In this document: piece after piece, positions 41,901 through 54,112 of the stretch
Layout of the letters: each line of letters begins with the position of its first letter
Numbering within the stretch: the first letter of the stretch is position 1
Assembly (NCBI GenBank): GCA_030704615.1
Contig: CM060731.1
Span: 35,898,001-35,962,000, forward strand
Direction: 5' to 3'
Length of the DNA: 64,000 bases
Origin: Takakia lepidozioides
Taxonomy: Eukaryota; Streptophyta; Takakiopsida; Takakiales; Takakiaceae
Translations under genes and position numbers: made by a program
Notes under the pieces: model-generated
Databases searched by the model: none
Seen by the model: only the letters and a program-made list of their open reading frames with translations
Told to the model about the DNA's origin: nothing

Positions 41901-44614
41901 TGTTTCAACCATGACTTGATGGTGAGGAAACTAGCATGCACTCATGCTTGGGGAATTTCCAATTGGATCTGACATCCAAAGTGGGCTTTAATTAGACTAT
42001 TTGTATGTAATCAGCTAGGTGAGGTTGGGTTTTTTGGAATGATGGAATTGTGACCTGTTAGTGTGTAGTGGGTGGGGTCCTCATTTTATATACCAGTCTG
42101 TAAGTGTGGATAGAGGAGGCTCTGATCAGAGTTGTCGTGCAATGATGATGTCAGGGCAGTATTTGAAACTGCAACAGTGAGTGTGAGTGTTAACATGACA
42201 TTTTGTGGTCATTAACATAGGGTAGTGTTGTGCTGGTGCTTACTCTTCTGCATTAGCTGCATTTGTCACTCAACTCTCTGTATTATTGCAAAGATAGTGA
42301 CTACGTTAGTGGGCGTGGGGATACCAATATTGGTTGCATACCAACATTATGTCTGACAAACCTCTGTTCAATCACTGTTGTCCCAGAATGGTATGTCGCT
42401 CGTCATGGTTGACCATGCTAGCATACTGAGCTAGTACATGACCAATGCAGGCACAGGAGCGAGGCCGAAGTCCATCGTTGCATGAAATTCAGGAAGGTTC
42501 AGTAAGCAGAACATTGACCAGCGAGCGGATGGTGAGATCCAAGTGATCATTCTTTCTCCCATTTTTTGTCGATTCTTTTGTTCTAGGCATTTTCCCTACC
42601 AGCGGCATTATGTTCTCATGTTGTTCATGGACTTGCGTGGACCTGGCAGGAGGGGACCTCTGGGTATTCAGCAATTGCTCGCAAAGTGGAGGATATGGAA
42701 AGAGCACAGGGTGCACAACACGAAGATATAATGGATTTGAAGGCCACAATATCGCATGTGATGATGTACCAGAAGGCCATTGCTGAGAAATTTGGGATCA
42801 GCATTTCCTCACCTGTCTTAGTGGGCTCGTCCGCAGCAAACAGCTCCTGCATCGCTGGCCCTTCAGCCTCGAGACGTCTGGAGGACACATTTGACTTGCC
42901 TGGCATGTCACCAGGTAACGTCACTCCAGTTGATGCATTCAAGGATGATGTGCAGGTGGAGCATGTTGGCCCAGGTGGAGGGGAGGACACCCCTACCAAG
43001 GAACTTACGCCTCCTCGTGCAGTTCTGTCACACTGTGCGGTAGTGGAGGCGCTTGCAGAACTCCGCCCTGCTGCTGTCACGGTGGGGACATCTGAGACAA
43101 CCCTGGACATTGACCTTGTTTCCCCGCGGGCAGATATTACCCAGCAACCCACGGTTGTCACTTCCACTCCCAACCTTCAATTCATGCAAGAGAAGGTCGT
43201 GCACACAACAGTGGAGAAGGGCAAGCATTTGCTCATCCTAGATATTAATGGCTTGCTGTGTGAGTGCGTCCATGTTGGGAGCGGTAATGCATTTGTGGTT
43301 CCAAATGGCCTTGAGCACAAATTATGTGGTAGCAAGATGGTCGTTGTAAGGCTTGGTTGCAAAGCTTTTTTGGACAAGTGTTTTGAACACTTTGAAGTGG
43401 CAGCATGGTCTTGTATGCAACCACATAACTTCCTACCCACAATGGACAGGTTTTTCCATGGGCACGGTGACCTTGCATTCAAGTGGGATGGGGGATATTG
43501 TGAGCTGTCCACTGACATGGATGGGAGCCTGCCCATGAAACCATGGTGTTTGAAGAACCTATTTGCAGTGTGGCGGGGCAACTGTGACTGGAATCCCAAA
43601 ACCACTATTCTTGTTGATGACACACCACACAAGGGGTTGAACAATCCAGCATACAACGTAATTTTCCCACTGCCTTGGAGAAGTCATTCTGTAGAGGCGC
43701 ACAATGATAATTTTCTTCTGACCAGCTTATGGCCCTTCTTGGAGGGGGCAGCTAAGGCTCCGAGCATTCCAGAATATCTCAAAGGGCAACCCACATTTGG
43801 GCAACAAGCTATCAGCCCTCGAACCATTCAGCCTCGCCAGGTAACATACTTTGTAGTGTGGTACACACTGCCAGACATTAGAGGAATTTTTGTGTCACTC
43901 CCTTGTGCCATTGCCAGCCCCCTTTGTGCTTAAGTTGTGGCAGAATCAATGTTGTGATAGAGTTTGTCAAATTACTGTCGCAATGTGAACTGTAGGCATT
44001 GACAGTTTGGGTGCATCTTATTGTGTTAGTGTAATTTGAGTTCCCAGTGTAGATAATATACATTTTTGGTGCTTGTTGGTTGTTTGTAGGTGCTTGGCCA
44101 CGAACGAGGCCCCCAAGTCAAAGGGCAGCACACCTTCACCCTTTCAGGAAGCCGACACCACTGATCCCTAATTCGCAGAATGGGGTAAGTCTATGCATCT
44201 GCTATTCTCCCATTCCTGACCTGGATAGTAAAATTGTTATTAGCTCATTGTAGACCTTGTAGACACAATATGTTCCACGATCCGCGCTCCATAATTCTCA
44301 TGCAATCTGCCATGTTTGGGCTGGGATGGCAGTTCGTGGTGGGAGACCATGTCAAGCTCATAGACATTGTTTCGCGATCAACAACCGGATCTGGCCGCAT
44401 TGCTGGTCTCCAAGGGATGGAGGTGAGTGAAGGGTACCCTGTCGTGCCAGAAGGCTATGTGGCCATCCACATTGATGATGTCTGCATTCCCAATGCCCCT
44501 CTACCATATCACAACAAATCCATAAAGCCTCATCACACTGAGTTGGGAGACACTGTAGGTTACATTACTGTGTGGAGTGACAAACTAGTGAAGACCTTGC
44601 AGACGAAGAGATGA
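38963..44614 (+). pseudogene. En/Spm-like coding region with an FCP1-type phosphatase domain, two stop codons
   Basis: Exons 39990-40967, 41286-41369, 42451-42531, 42587-43840, 44090-44184 and 44254-44614 join with GT-AG sites and matching phases. A likely first exon is 38963-39127 (MADEARQYVDEEDKEDLL). Together they give about 1000 residues. In order: a Pro/Tyr-rich part; a block (about 40590-41360) with the look of plant Ptta/En/Spm transposase-associated domains (KGQMWRWCDMSMHI, then CPHEGCKF); a coiled segment; an FCP1/NIF homology domain (LLILDINGLLCEC to ILVDDTPHKGLNN); and a C-terminal block (VAIHIDDVCIPNAPLP, LGDTVGYITVW) resembling ends of plant En/Spm-type proteins. Two stops interrupt it: TAG at 40242 and TGA at 44162. 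A possible small exon at 39250-39307 would break the frame. The FCP1 signature DxDx(T/V) is DINGL, so the second Asp is Asn. Confidence 0.6.
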
Positions 44615-45059
44615 GGCAGGTTGGCTAGCATTGTGGATTTCATGGGGATTTCCACCTCTGCCTCGTCCGGATTTGGCAACTACAGTAACTTATAGTGGGA
44701 CTGAATTTTGATAGCAATCACATGTTGGATTTCCTCATGCATGTTGTTGCAAACTTATGCCTCGTTAATGAGCAATGTGGTGGTAGGTGGTATGTCCCAT
44801 TTGCACACACTATGGTTGGTTATGTTGCTGCTGGGAGAATGTGGTTGATAATGGTGAGGCTGGATGGTGATGTTGCTGCTGTTTGTGCTCTTTCAGAAAT
44901 ATGCCGGTGCCACTTCTGTGCCTAAAGTCTTGCTGTATACAGGATTGTGATGTTGTATGGCATATGTACGTCCCCCCTAAGGTCCCCGCGCAGTTGGTCC
45001 TATGACTCCGTATGCAAAACGTGTAGTCAAATGTATGTCTACGAAGCAGCATGTGAGGT

Positions 45060-45668
45060 TTAGAGGATCGTGCACGTGGCACCACCTGGGACTACAACGT
45101 CCTCATGGAATCCCCTGTTCATGGAATATACCATACTGTACCAGTCGCACGTATGACTGGCAAGAATCCACCGCAACTCACGAAAGTCCAGCACATGGGC
45201 ACACACGAACGTAGCACGTGGTGTCCCCAGATTCCCCCCCATAAAGACATACATGTGACTGCGAACCCCCCTCCCCCACAGTGACACGTGGCAATGACAT
45301 GTTGCACCAGTGTTTCTTCTATGACGCGACACGTGCTGTCGTTTGATTCCCTCCTCCGCTGTCATATTTGGCAGTCAGGGATGGCGTCGCAGTCTGACAC
45401 GTGGCATGTTCTGTAGCTACCACGTGTCTGTCTTACACCGCGGCTGACATGGACTACACTGTCCGTTCAGTCATTCAGTAAAGCCAGCGTGTATGACTAC
45501 CCCTACAGCTGCTCTGGCGCCATGTCACAGCCAGCCTGGAGAGTCATATCTGCCATGTCACAAGTGACTAGGCTTTTACGTCTTTAGAGTCAGGAAGTCG
45601 TAAATGGCTTCCATGACTGCATTTGCAGTCATAACACAGAGACGTAAAAGCCGCAATCTGTTGTAGTG
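45060..45668 (+). mobile_element. Right end of a CACTA-type element
   Basis: The sequence ends GCAATCTGTTGTAGTG at 45668, which is CACTACAACAGATTGC on the other strand, a CACTA-type terminus. The preceding 600 bp is dense in ACACGTGG, CCACGTGT and similar words, as subterminal arrays of CACTA elements often are. An internal inverted pair (CTTTTACGTCT near 45573, AGACGTAAAAG near 45640) lies close to the end. A related end occurs at 62980. The left end was not found; the En/Spm-like coding region at 38963-44614 may belong to this element. Confidence 0.6.
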
Positions 45669-46264
45669 TTCTTTGCCAGCCACCAGTTTTTTTTTCCGGA
45701 CCTCATTTTTGTAACGTTTCAGGAACCTCGAGTGATCATCCGGAGTTCCTAGTTTTTTTGATATCACTGCTTCTTTCTCTTTGCAGTTCCTCTCTCACAT
45801 TACACCCATTTCTTTTGGTTCTCTGGTTCTCACCAAAGTGTCTTCTCCTCAACAGATTCGCCCATCTCCTTCATTCTCCGTCCACATGGTTGTATTGTTG
45901 GGCTTAATATGATTGGTCTAAAAAATGTCATGAGTATAAACCGCGTGGCAATTTGTGAAAGTTGTTGCTTCAATGGACATGCTTTCTCGCGGTTTACTGC
46001 TTGTGAATCTTGTGAATCTTCTCCCATTACTCGTCAGTAGCTTTCTGTAAGTCTGGCTTCAAGTACAGAGTTACATTTCTTTTACTGCCTTTTCGGACTA
46101 TCTTAAGATTCTTCTCAATTTTCTTCGTCACTCATCAGTCATGAACCTCGCTTTGCCACCCGTTATTCTGTGTCATCTCAAGTCAATTTATCTTGGGTCT
46201 GTTTATCTTATTAGGACCTTCTAAAGACAATACTTCTGGGGCCTTCAGTCCTTACATTGTCCTC
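45669..46264. other. Non-coding region
   Basis: This stretch is rich in CTTCT and TTTCT words. It has no recognised gene, RNA or repeat boundary. Confidence 0.3.
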
Positions 46265-47155
46265 ACCTTAAATCATATACCCTAAACCTAATTCGAATGT
46301 TTGATGCGCATTCTTCAAGGGTTACAAAGTTGGGCATAATAGAATGGCCTTTGGGATATTTCATTCAAGTCTAATTTCTTAGGTGACAAATCACTTGTAC
46401 TCTTTCCCAGATTTTTTGGTCCATTCATACCCAGTAGTATGTTTACTACACTACTCAACTCCATACCCTAAAACCTAGTTCCAATGTCTGATGCCTATTT
46501 AATTTATTGCTTCTCGTTTTGGGTGCGGTCGAAGTGGAGGGGATATTTCCCTTAATTGTTGTACGACCTCCACGTAAAGACTCACATTCCATAATTGTTT
46601 GTCCATTTATAGTTCTCTAAACCCTAAACCCTAAGCCCTTAAACGCAACTCCATTGTTTGATGCGCATTCTTCAAAGATTAGATACAATCTGTGGTTGGG
46701 AAATTTTATTCCCTAAACCCTAAATCATAGGTGACAAGTCATCTGTACCATTCCCAATATTTTCTTTTCCATTCATACCGATTACTATGGTTAGTACCCT
46801 CGCAAACTATATACCCTAAAACCTAATTTCAATGTTTGATGCTTATGTATTTATTACTTCCAATTTTGGGACGGTCAAGTGGTGGGGATAATATTTCATA
46901 AATTGTTCTACGTATGGATAAAGACTCAAACTGCAGTTTTCTAAAACCCTAAGCCCTAAACCAAACTCCACTGTTTGATTCACAATCCTCATAGAAATTT
47001 GGATACAATCTGTGGTTGGGATATTTCATTAACAAATTTTCATAGGTGCCAAGTCATCTGTACACTTTCCCATATTTTCTTTTCCATTCATACCAAATAC
47101 TATGTTTCAATGTACCCTGACAAACTCTATAACCTAAAACCTAATTCCAGCTTGG
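46265..47155. repeat. Tandem repeat of about 320-360 bp containing CCCTAAA telomere-like motifs
   Basis: Three diverged units share CTAATTCGAATGTTTGATGCG-like starts, AGGTGACAAGTCATCTGTAC and TTTTCCATTCATACC. Unit markers recur near 46295, 46655 and 46970. Within them the plant telomere word CCCTAAA is present in short runs, for example AACCCTAAACCCTAAGCCC near 46620 and CCCTAAACCCTAAATC near 46711. Confidence 0.75.
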
Positions 47156-47915
47156 TTCAATGACTTTACAGCTGAATCATTGAAATCCAACCTTATTCCA
47201 TTCAACGTTTTAATCCATCAATTGAAAACTTGCAATACATTGGTTTATGGTACTACTATGCCGTAAGCATGGTATGGATGTTTACTTTTCATTTGTATAT
47301 TACCTTCTTGAATCATCTGTTTATGTCATACATCTATCAATTTATTAGTAACTTCATTCAATCGATCTTATCTTTATAATTTTCTGATGAAAAGTACGTC
47401 GTTCGACTTACCATTCGATGTTACATGAATGGGATTGTGCAACTTCACAAGTTAAATGACTCAATATTCCACGATATTATTATTATTATTACCTGAATTA
47501 ATTTTAATTATGTTATATATTAAGTTTTGTCCGCATTTAAGCCAAAAGTCTGGAATTACTTAAAATAGGGTTTCCCTCCGATAATTTTAATAAAATTCTC
47601 AAGGGTTACTTCCCTTTAACTATTTAAAAAAATGGTGGCATTGAAACAATTTGATGCAATTTGTAATGAAACATATAGCTGAAATACCACATCCGATCAC
47701 ATTTGTTGTAGCGATCGATCATATGCTCAATTTATCCAATATAGCCATATGTGAGGTAGAATTGAAGGCAATTTTCATCATTGCAGCTCTTACACTTTTG
47801 AATGGTTGCATTCACGAAGAAAATTTGATAGTAGATTGTGCTTTAAATTGCCACTTTTGTGTACATATTGCACTTTAGTTGCATAGATGGCTTCGCCATT
47901 GCGTATGGTGTCATT
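47156..47915. other. AT-rich region with a dispersed repeat copy
   Basis: At about 47650-47815 lies a copy of a repeat also seen at 50935-51035 and 57845-57985 (TTGTAGCGATCGATCAT, then ATTGAAGGC). The rest is AT-rich with no gene. Confidence 0.5.
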
Positions 47916-48272
47916 CTAGTGTTGTGTAAATATTGTGAGTTCTTTGCCCTCATGGATTGTGATACATTTTGTAGGTCGACTCAAGTTAGTGTAGCTGTAG
48001 ACAACGTTTTGCAAATAGGCCTTTTGATAGTTTAGGAGGACTTCCTCTACCAGCAATCGCGCCTCCAAGACCTGACGCTCCTCTCTCGCTGCAGTGTCCT
48101 CGATCCGACACAGTAGTTGAAGCTGTGAATACATGAAGTCCTTGAAAGCAAGGTGTGCACGTATGCCATCAAAATCCTTTTGATCCAGAATACTTGAAGC
48201 CTTGCTTCCGCCGAACTTCCTCAGAAGCTCATGGGCTTGTCTCAAGCTACATGGGTCTTGCATTTTCCCCAT
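47916..48272 (-). CDS. Hypothetical protein or exon remnant
   Basis: This frame of 118 residues starts MGKMQDPCSLRQAHELLRKF and has a helical, charged middle (FKDFMYSQLQLLCRIEDTAA, EERQVLEARLLVEEVLLNY) that would form a coiled coil. The composition differs from the AT-rich surroundings and is protein-like, so I think it was once, or still is, coding. No family was recognised and the last 25 residues look random. It may be an exon of a decayed gene. Confidence 0.4.
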   Translation of the reverse strand: MGKMQDPCSLRQAHELLRKFGGSKASSILDQKDFDGIRAHLAFKDFMYSQLQLLCRIEDTAAREERQVLEARLLVEEVLLNYQKAYLQNVVYSYTNLSRPTKCITIHEGKELTIFTQH

Positions 48273-50735
48273 CGCCTCTTCAAAGAGATCCCACCCGCAC
48301 CAAAAAGGCCGGGCTTAGAGTTCAAACTCCTTTTAATAGAATACCAAGATAGTTATTTATGTCTTTATACGTCTTACATACATGTCATCGCATTCAAAAG
48401 ACCTCATCCAAGATGTAAGTCATAGTTATACCATAAACACTACAAAATCCAGCCCATTGAATGGTGTTTTGGATGTTCACCCTTATTGCCATGAGTAGAT
48501 TCTTTGTCTTCTTGAGTATCATTGTATCTTTCTTGTGAAGTACAAAAGTGTACTCATTCAAAAAAAAAATTTAGACCAATGCTAAATAAATGGTGGCAAA
48601 TGTCAATTGTACAAGAAGGCTCACCTAATTCTTGGTATCAATGCTCGTTTTGTGTATTCATTGTCACATATATAACATACCTTAGAGACATCAAATCACT
48701 TCAAGACTTCAGCATAAAGAGAGAACATATATATAATTTACTTCATATGGTATAAAAACACTTTTGCAAACCAAGTGTGATATAAAGAATTGAAGTTAGT
48801 AGTATGTGGGCTCCTTACTATTGACAAGTTATTCACAAAATACACATGAAATACAAAAACCAGTTTTAATGTTCATCGTTATTTCTTCTTGTCTTCTTGA
48901 GTGTCTTCTTGAATATCATTATATCTTTCCTTCTAAGTACAAAAGTGTACTCATTCAGCAAAAGTCGGTATGATAGAAAAACATTTTTGTAAAGTAGTAG
49001 ACCAACTATGTATAAAAGAAAGAAATGAAGTCACTAGTACACCAAAGTATAATCTTGTCATATACCTAATGATTCTATTGTTGCTGAAAATATGTTGAGA
49101 AGTGTTTGGTGCTTGATATTGGTTAGACACAGTCCACAACAACACAACATGATCAAAGATAACGATAACGATGATGATTACGCTTTACTTTGATGACTAC
49201 ACTGCTAATTGTGTTTGCTAGGAAAAAATATGCAAAAAGTACCAATCACTTAGATGGCAGCTCCACGTGTACGGACTCCAATTTAGTCACGACCACATCC
49301 ATATCAATACACGTACAATTTTCAAACACTTTAGTGAAAGCAATGCTAGTAGTTATTTGTATCTAAGTGCTAATAGTTATATGTATTTGTTTTGATTGTA
49401 GGTTCGCTGGTTTTGGGATCGGTCCTGACTGTCTCGGTCAGGGGTCGAGCAGAATGACTCCAGCTGAGCTCAAATTTGTGCAGGATTTGACATAGGATGT
49501 CAGAGCTTTTAAAGAATGCGCGTCGAGAATGGAGCTTGTTGGGGAGTTTTGGTGGGGCCAAGATGTCCAGCTTGTTGCTAGCAAATTAATGAAGTGGAGT
49601 TGCGGTCAGGGTTGTCCCTGCTGGGTTGTGGTGTACCTCTTTGCGTTGCTGTTGGTTTTTGCTTTTGGCCTCATTCCATTGCTTCAGCGTTGCGATGGAA
49701 AACGTTGCAATGGAGAGCCGCCTAATGCAGCAATTGGCGCAGGTTGAGCAAATGATGTACCATAAGATGCAGCAGCACGTTCAGGTGCAGAATAGGATTA
49801 GACAAGAGATCCAAGATCTCCAAGAAAATAGCAAACGCGCAGAAGGACAGATGGCCTAGCATGTGGCGCATCTATACACCATAGGCAAAACAAAAATACT
49901 AGCATTCAAATGACACATCAAATGAGGGTAAAATATATTATGAACTTTACTGAAAATTGTTCCAACTACGAAATGCACACGTAGAGACATTCTCCCTTGG
50001 AGGTTGTTTAGAGAGTCGAAAATTGCATTACAGTACTTCTGTTACACAATAGATTTTCGTCAACTTTGCAAGTATCTGTGGCTTTCTTTAATTTAGACTG
50101 TAGCTAAATGTTGAATTTTGAGTAGCCAATGTTCAGATTCTTACAAACCTATTAACCAAAATTGTTTTCATGCGTTGGTCAACCAATAATCCCTCAATCC
50201 TTGTTTTCAGCAATGTCGCTTGAGTGGATGAAGTCTACATTGGGTTTGTAGGAAGCTTAGAACTTTGGATACTACAATTGAGCCCAAAGGAATTGGGAAG
50301 GAATTAGAGGAGCCGTATGTTGTAATTCAAGGTTGGGGACGTCATCGTAGTCTATAGAAGACCTTCTCCAAAACTACCATGGGAAAAAATTGTGATGCAC
50401 TATTAGAGTCAATAAATGTGGGTGGGCTCTTCATTTACACGCTTCAATTCCTAATACACAGAAGAGAGGAAATTGTTATGATTGTATTGGTGATATCATG
50501 ATTGTATTGTCCCAGTCTCATTTGGTGGTAAAGGAAAATGACAGTCAGTAGATCATTGAATGTAATGTTGGTGGGTCAGTCGAGCTTTGTGTCTTACTAG
50601 AGAATCATCTACTTTGTACTTCACTTTGAAACTATTTGCAACCAATAGGCTATCATGCAGGTAAAAGTTTGGCTAGCATTCTGAGCTTTCTGAGGTTGGC
50701 AAAGCTCTTGTATTATTTTTATTTTTTCTTCATAT
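48273..50735. other. AT-rich non-coding region with short decayed coding-like pieces
   Basis: A short repeat (TACAAAAGTGTACTCATTCA) occurs twice, near 48541 and 48938, with related flanks. Around 49610-49860 two overlapping frames encode a hydrophobic stretch (VVVYLFALLLVFAFGLIPLL) and a coiled stretch (RIRQEIQDLQENSKRAEG), which look like remnants of one broken gene. Nothing else was recognised. Confidence 0.3.
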
Positions 50736-50739
50736 GTTT

Positions 50740-51035
50740 TTAAATAAATTATTCAATATAAAATATATTTCACCGTATTATGGTACAATATTTTTAATCA
50801 AACATATCAGATTATACATGGTTTTTATTGACTCAAATGCCACTATTATTTTATTAGGTGATTGTTTCAACTAACTAAAATGACTCTTCAGGTTAGTGGT
50901 AGTAGTGAAAGTTCACTCTCGACTTAAATTGTATTGAAATAGACAGCTGAAAATATCATGTCATGTTGTAGCGATGGATCTTATGCTTCATCTATCCAAT
51001 AAAGCCATATGCAAGGTAGAGATGAAGGCCATTGT
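50740..51035. repeat. Dispersed repeat, copy with the empty insertion site
   Basis: This copy is collinear with 56840-56946 joined to 57797-57985. It passes through TGATTGTTTCAAC, TAA and CTAAAATGA without interruption, exactly where the other copy holds an 850-bp TTAA-bounded element. Confidence 0.75.
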
Positions 51036-51602
51036 TTTTTTTTCTATTTGGGGAGTGTAGAGTTGAGCCAAAATGTTATAATGTAATAAAAGTTTTAAAT
51101 TTATTTTTGTGAACTAGATTATTTGATTTTCTGAGGATTTGAAACACAATCTGCTATCAAAATTATATTCATGATTGTAGCCATTTAAAAATTAAAAGTG
51201 CATGAACAATAAAATTTAAAAATGAAAAAATGAGCCTCATCAAAAAAAGCCTAAAGATATCTTGGTACAATGCGTGGTATTTACACATATCTATTTTTTC
51301 AAGATACATTTTTTCAAAATATCCATGAGTGACTCCTTAAATAGCCTCATCAAAAAAATGTATCGTGGAACAATGGATGCTATTTACGAGTATCTATTTG
51401 TTTGAGATACCTTCTTTCAAACTATTGTACCGGCTATAGTCGGTCATCCATAATATGATGATATGTTAGAGCGAATCATCCAAGTGTGTCGTCAACACGT
51501 CATAAATACGCAAGATTCAAAATATACACCAAATTTTCACTATGAACCTAATCTTGTACACAAACATACACACCGAAGGTTAGATGTAAGGCTAGATATT
51601 AA

Positions 51603-52824
51603 CCCTTAAGTGCCCAGACTCATTTTCACCCTCTCGTGGAAAAAGATGACCCTGGCCCACAAAAACATTTTTATTTGGAAATCTCTACGTCCCTGTAAAA
51701 TTGACCGTTGGAATGACTTCCCACCTACCCCACCTCCTGCCACAAAAAGTTTCATCAAATTCCAACTGCCAGATCAGAAGATTATAAAGTGTAGAGTGGG
51801 GACAAAAGAAACTCTTAGCTAAGAAATAGGTGCCAAAAAAGCAGTTTTTTGCTCGTATTTGGGCAGTTTTAATTTCTCTTTTTTTGAGAGTCTCAAGAAT
51901 GTTGTACCATACCTGATAACACACATCCTCATAATTTTTCAGTTTTTTCTGAAATGTTCTCAAGTGGGCTCCTTTGTAGTGACAAATTGTGGGGGTCAAA
52001 ATATGTCATTTTCTTTGGGCAGGCCAAAATATCTCTTCCTAAAATTATACAAACAAATTCAGCCGTTCAATTCCTAATCCCTCCGATTGAAGTGTCATGA
52101 ACAGCTATATGAGATCCCAAAAAACATTTGGGACCAATCGGTAATTTCCCTCACATCTTTAGGTTCCCTGCCCAAGACTTCAAATGACACACCTATGTTG
52201 TAGCCTGCAGGCCCTAGGATATTTGGAGCCATAGCCCATAAGGGCATGGGGTTTGGGAGCTCCTCTGGCTTACCCGGCCCTGCTTTCATGGGGGGCCACT
52301 CCACCCTCAACCCTCTCAAACCCCCGCCCTAGGTTTGGCCCACACCTCGTGGCGTTTTTCTCGAGCCCCAAGCTCTGCCGCCATCGCGGTTGCACTCCCT
52401 CCAACCCGCCTTGCATGGCGTTGGCCGGAGCTGCCATCGCCGTCTATTCAGGCTAGGGCCCAGGCCTGGAAATGCCCATACCTGCGCTGGGCGCCATGCC
52501 CCCTGCCGGGCAATCAAGGGGTTTGGGGGAGCGTGCCGCCCTAACCTTTATGGGGTATCTTTCATTCACCCTAACCTGACCGAGTTGCCATGCCAGCAAC
52601 TTGGGCAGGTTAGGGGGGCAAATTGGCCTCAAAAAGCTGAGTGTGCCCCCTTCCAATTGGTTCAGACCCATACTCCTTCAGGAATTGGCCAATGCTGTAT
52701 GAAGGGGGACCCGATTTTCTATCGATTGAGCCCAAAAAAGGCCCAATCAGCCTTAACCACATGAAGTTATGGCTGGTTAAGCAAACCCAACCGACCCAGA
52801 TTGGGTCGCTTGGGCACTTAAGGG
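51603..52824. mobile_element. TTAA-bounded element with CCC...GGG termini, piggyBac-like, 1222 bp
   Basis: TTAA stands at 51599-51602 and at 52825-52828. Inside, the ends are a perfect 14-bp inverted repeat, CCCTTAAGTGCCCA and TGGGCACTTAAGGG. A palindrome GACCCAGATTGGGTC sits next to the right end. TTAA duplications with CCC-starting ends are the hallmark of piggyBac elements. A paralogous copy of the flanking repeat at 56455-56665 has a single TTAA and no insert. The interior is partly GC-rich and has no transposase; open frames there look random. Confidence 0.75.
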
Positions 52825-54112
52825 TTAATGACGTTTCATCTAGCATCATCCATGTCCGATGGTGTTTGGTGATGATACATGTTTGTTTTTATCCAACTAA
52901 ACCTTAAATGACGATGCGACCCATTTCGGGTTGAAACCTTTTTCATCCACGACATAGGTTCCGTGCATGAAATCGGATGAAGGCAAGCCCTGAAGATAAA
53001 TTGTAGCCCTAACTGCGACCTGTCCGCTGTACTTTACAGACTCCCTAGCAAATAAATGCTCCACCATCACATAATTTTGGCATGCAAGCGGGTCCAGTAC
53101 AACGTCCGGGAAATAATTTGAGTTGAACCAGCCAGTAGCCGCTCATTCCCAACAGCAATCGGCTAAGTGGGTTGGGCAGTCTGTTGCTGCCCCTTAGTGG
53201 TAACTATACCCAGTCAATTTCCGAGATAAATTTCTTACAACCGGTAATATTCCTAATGATTTATTTTGTGTTCAGCTATAAATCCGGCCCTTATAAATAT
53301 CAACCGGTTGACAACACAAGTGTCAAATGCACAACAATAAGTAAAATAAACAAATAATAAATAAACACAACCAGTTTTAAGCAATTCAAACAAGTGAAGA
53401 ACATTGTATCCTTATAGAAGTTGGACCTGTCAATGCCCTCAAACCACATGGAGGCCAAGAATTGAACCCGCGTGGACAGGTGAGCTATGATAGCAGGCAG
53501 CGAGTGCAAGCAGGCGTGGGGCTGGGGCTGCAAGAGCAACGTCCAGACTTAGTAGGGTTTGACCGCGGGCCCACCCTCTTGAGTTCAATATTTTTTCACC
53601 TAAACGCCCTTCCTTGGATATAACCTGGCCTGGCACGTTGGATTTCTGCCATGTGGCGGACTTTGTTGGCCATTTTTGTTTTCTGTAATATAAGAAGGGC
53701 CAGAATCCGTCCAGGCCTTGCCAACTAAGGCAGATTTCCTGTCTGTAATGAAATGGAAAGGCAAATATCCTTCCTAAAAGTAGGGCACCCGGTTGATTTC
53801 CGCTTCGGCCATTTTTTCCGTCAGATCCATTTCCCGAGGTTTCATATTTCATTCGGAAATTTTGGAAATCGGTCAGCCTCTCCCCGTTGGTTGGTCCAGT
53901 AATTGCTTGGCGGGGAGGCTGCCAACAGCGTTGACCCATGTACGTGGCAGCTTGGACAGGTCAGTGGCCACGTGCCCCGCCACCATTTCTCAAAGTTAAA
54001 ACCTGCGTAGCCCACATTTTGTTCTTGAGAAATTTAGAAACCACAAGGACAAGTGCATTTGGGAATCTTAGCCATCTTAACATAAAGCAATTTTTACAAG
54101 TACAGTAGCTTG
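52825..54112. other. Non-coding region with a third, diverged TTAA-family left end
   Basis: From about 52903 the sequence (CCTTAAATGACGATGCGACC, then CGGGTTG) resembles the left end and subterminal part of the element at 56947. No right end was found. The remainder includes GC-richer stretches near 53500-53950 without a recognisable protein. Confidence 0.4.

Noticed and set aside
40242-44164. Repair of the two stop codons by U-to-C RNA editing
   Set aside because: U-to-C editing is known in organelles of some seed-free plants, not for nuclear transcripts; methylation-driven mutation is the simpler account.
45563-45660. Inverted repeat as a transcription terminator
   Set aside because: It lies within the subterminal part of a CACTA-type end, and eukaryotic genes do not use hairpin terminators of this kind.
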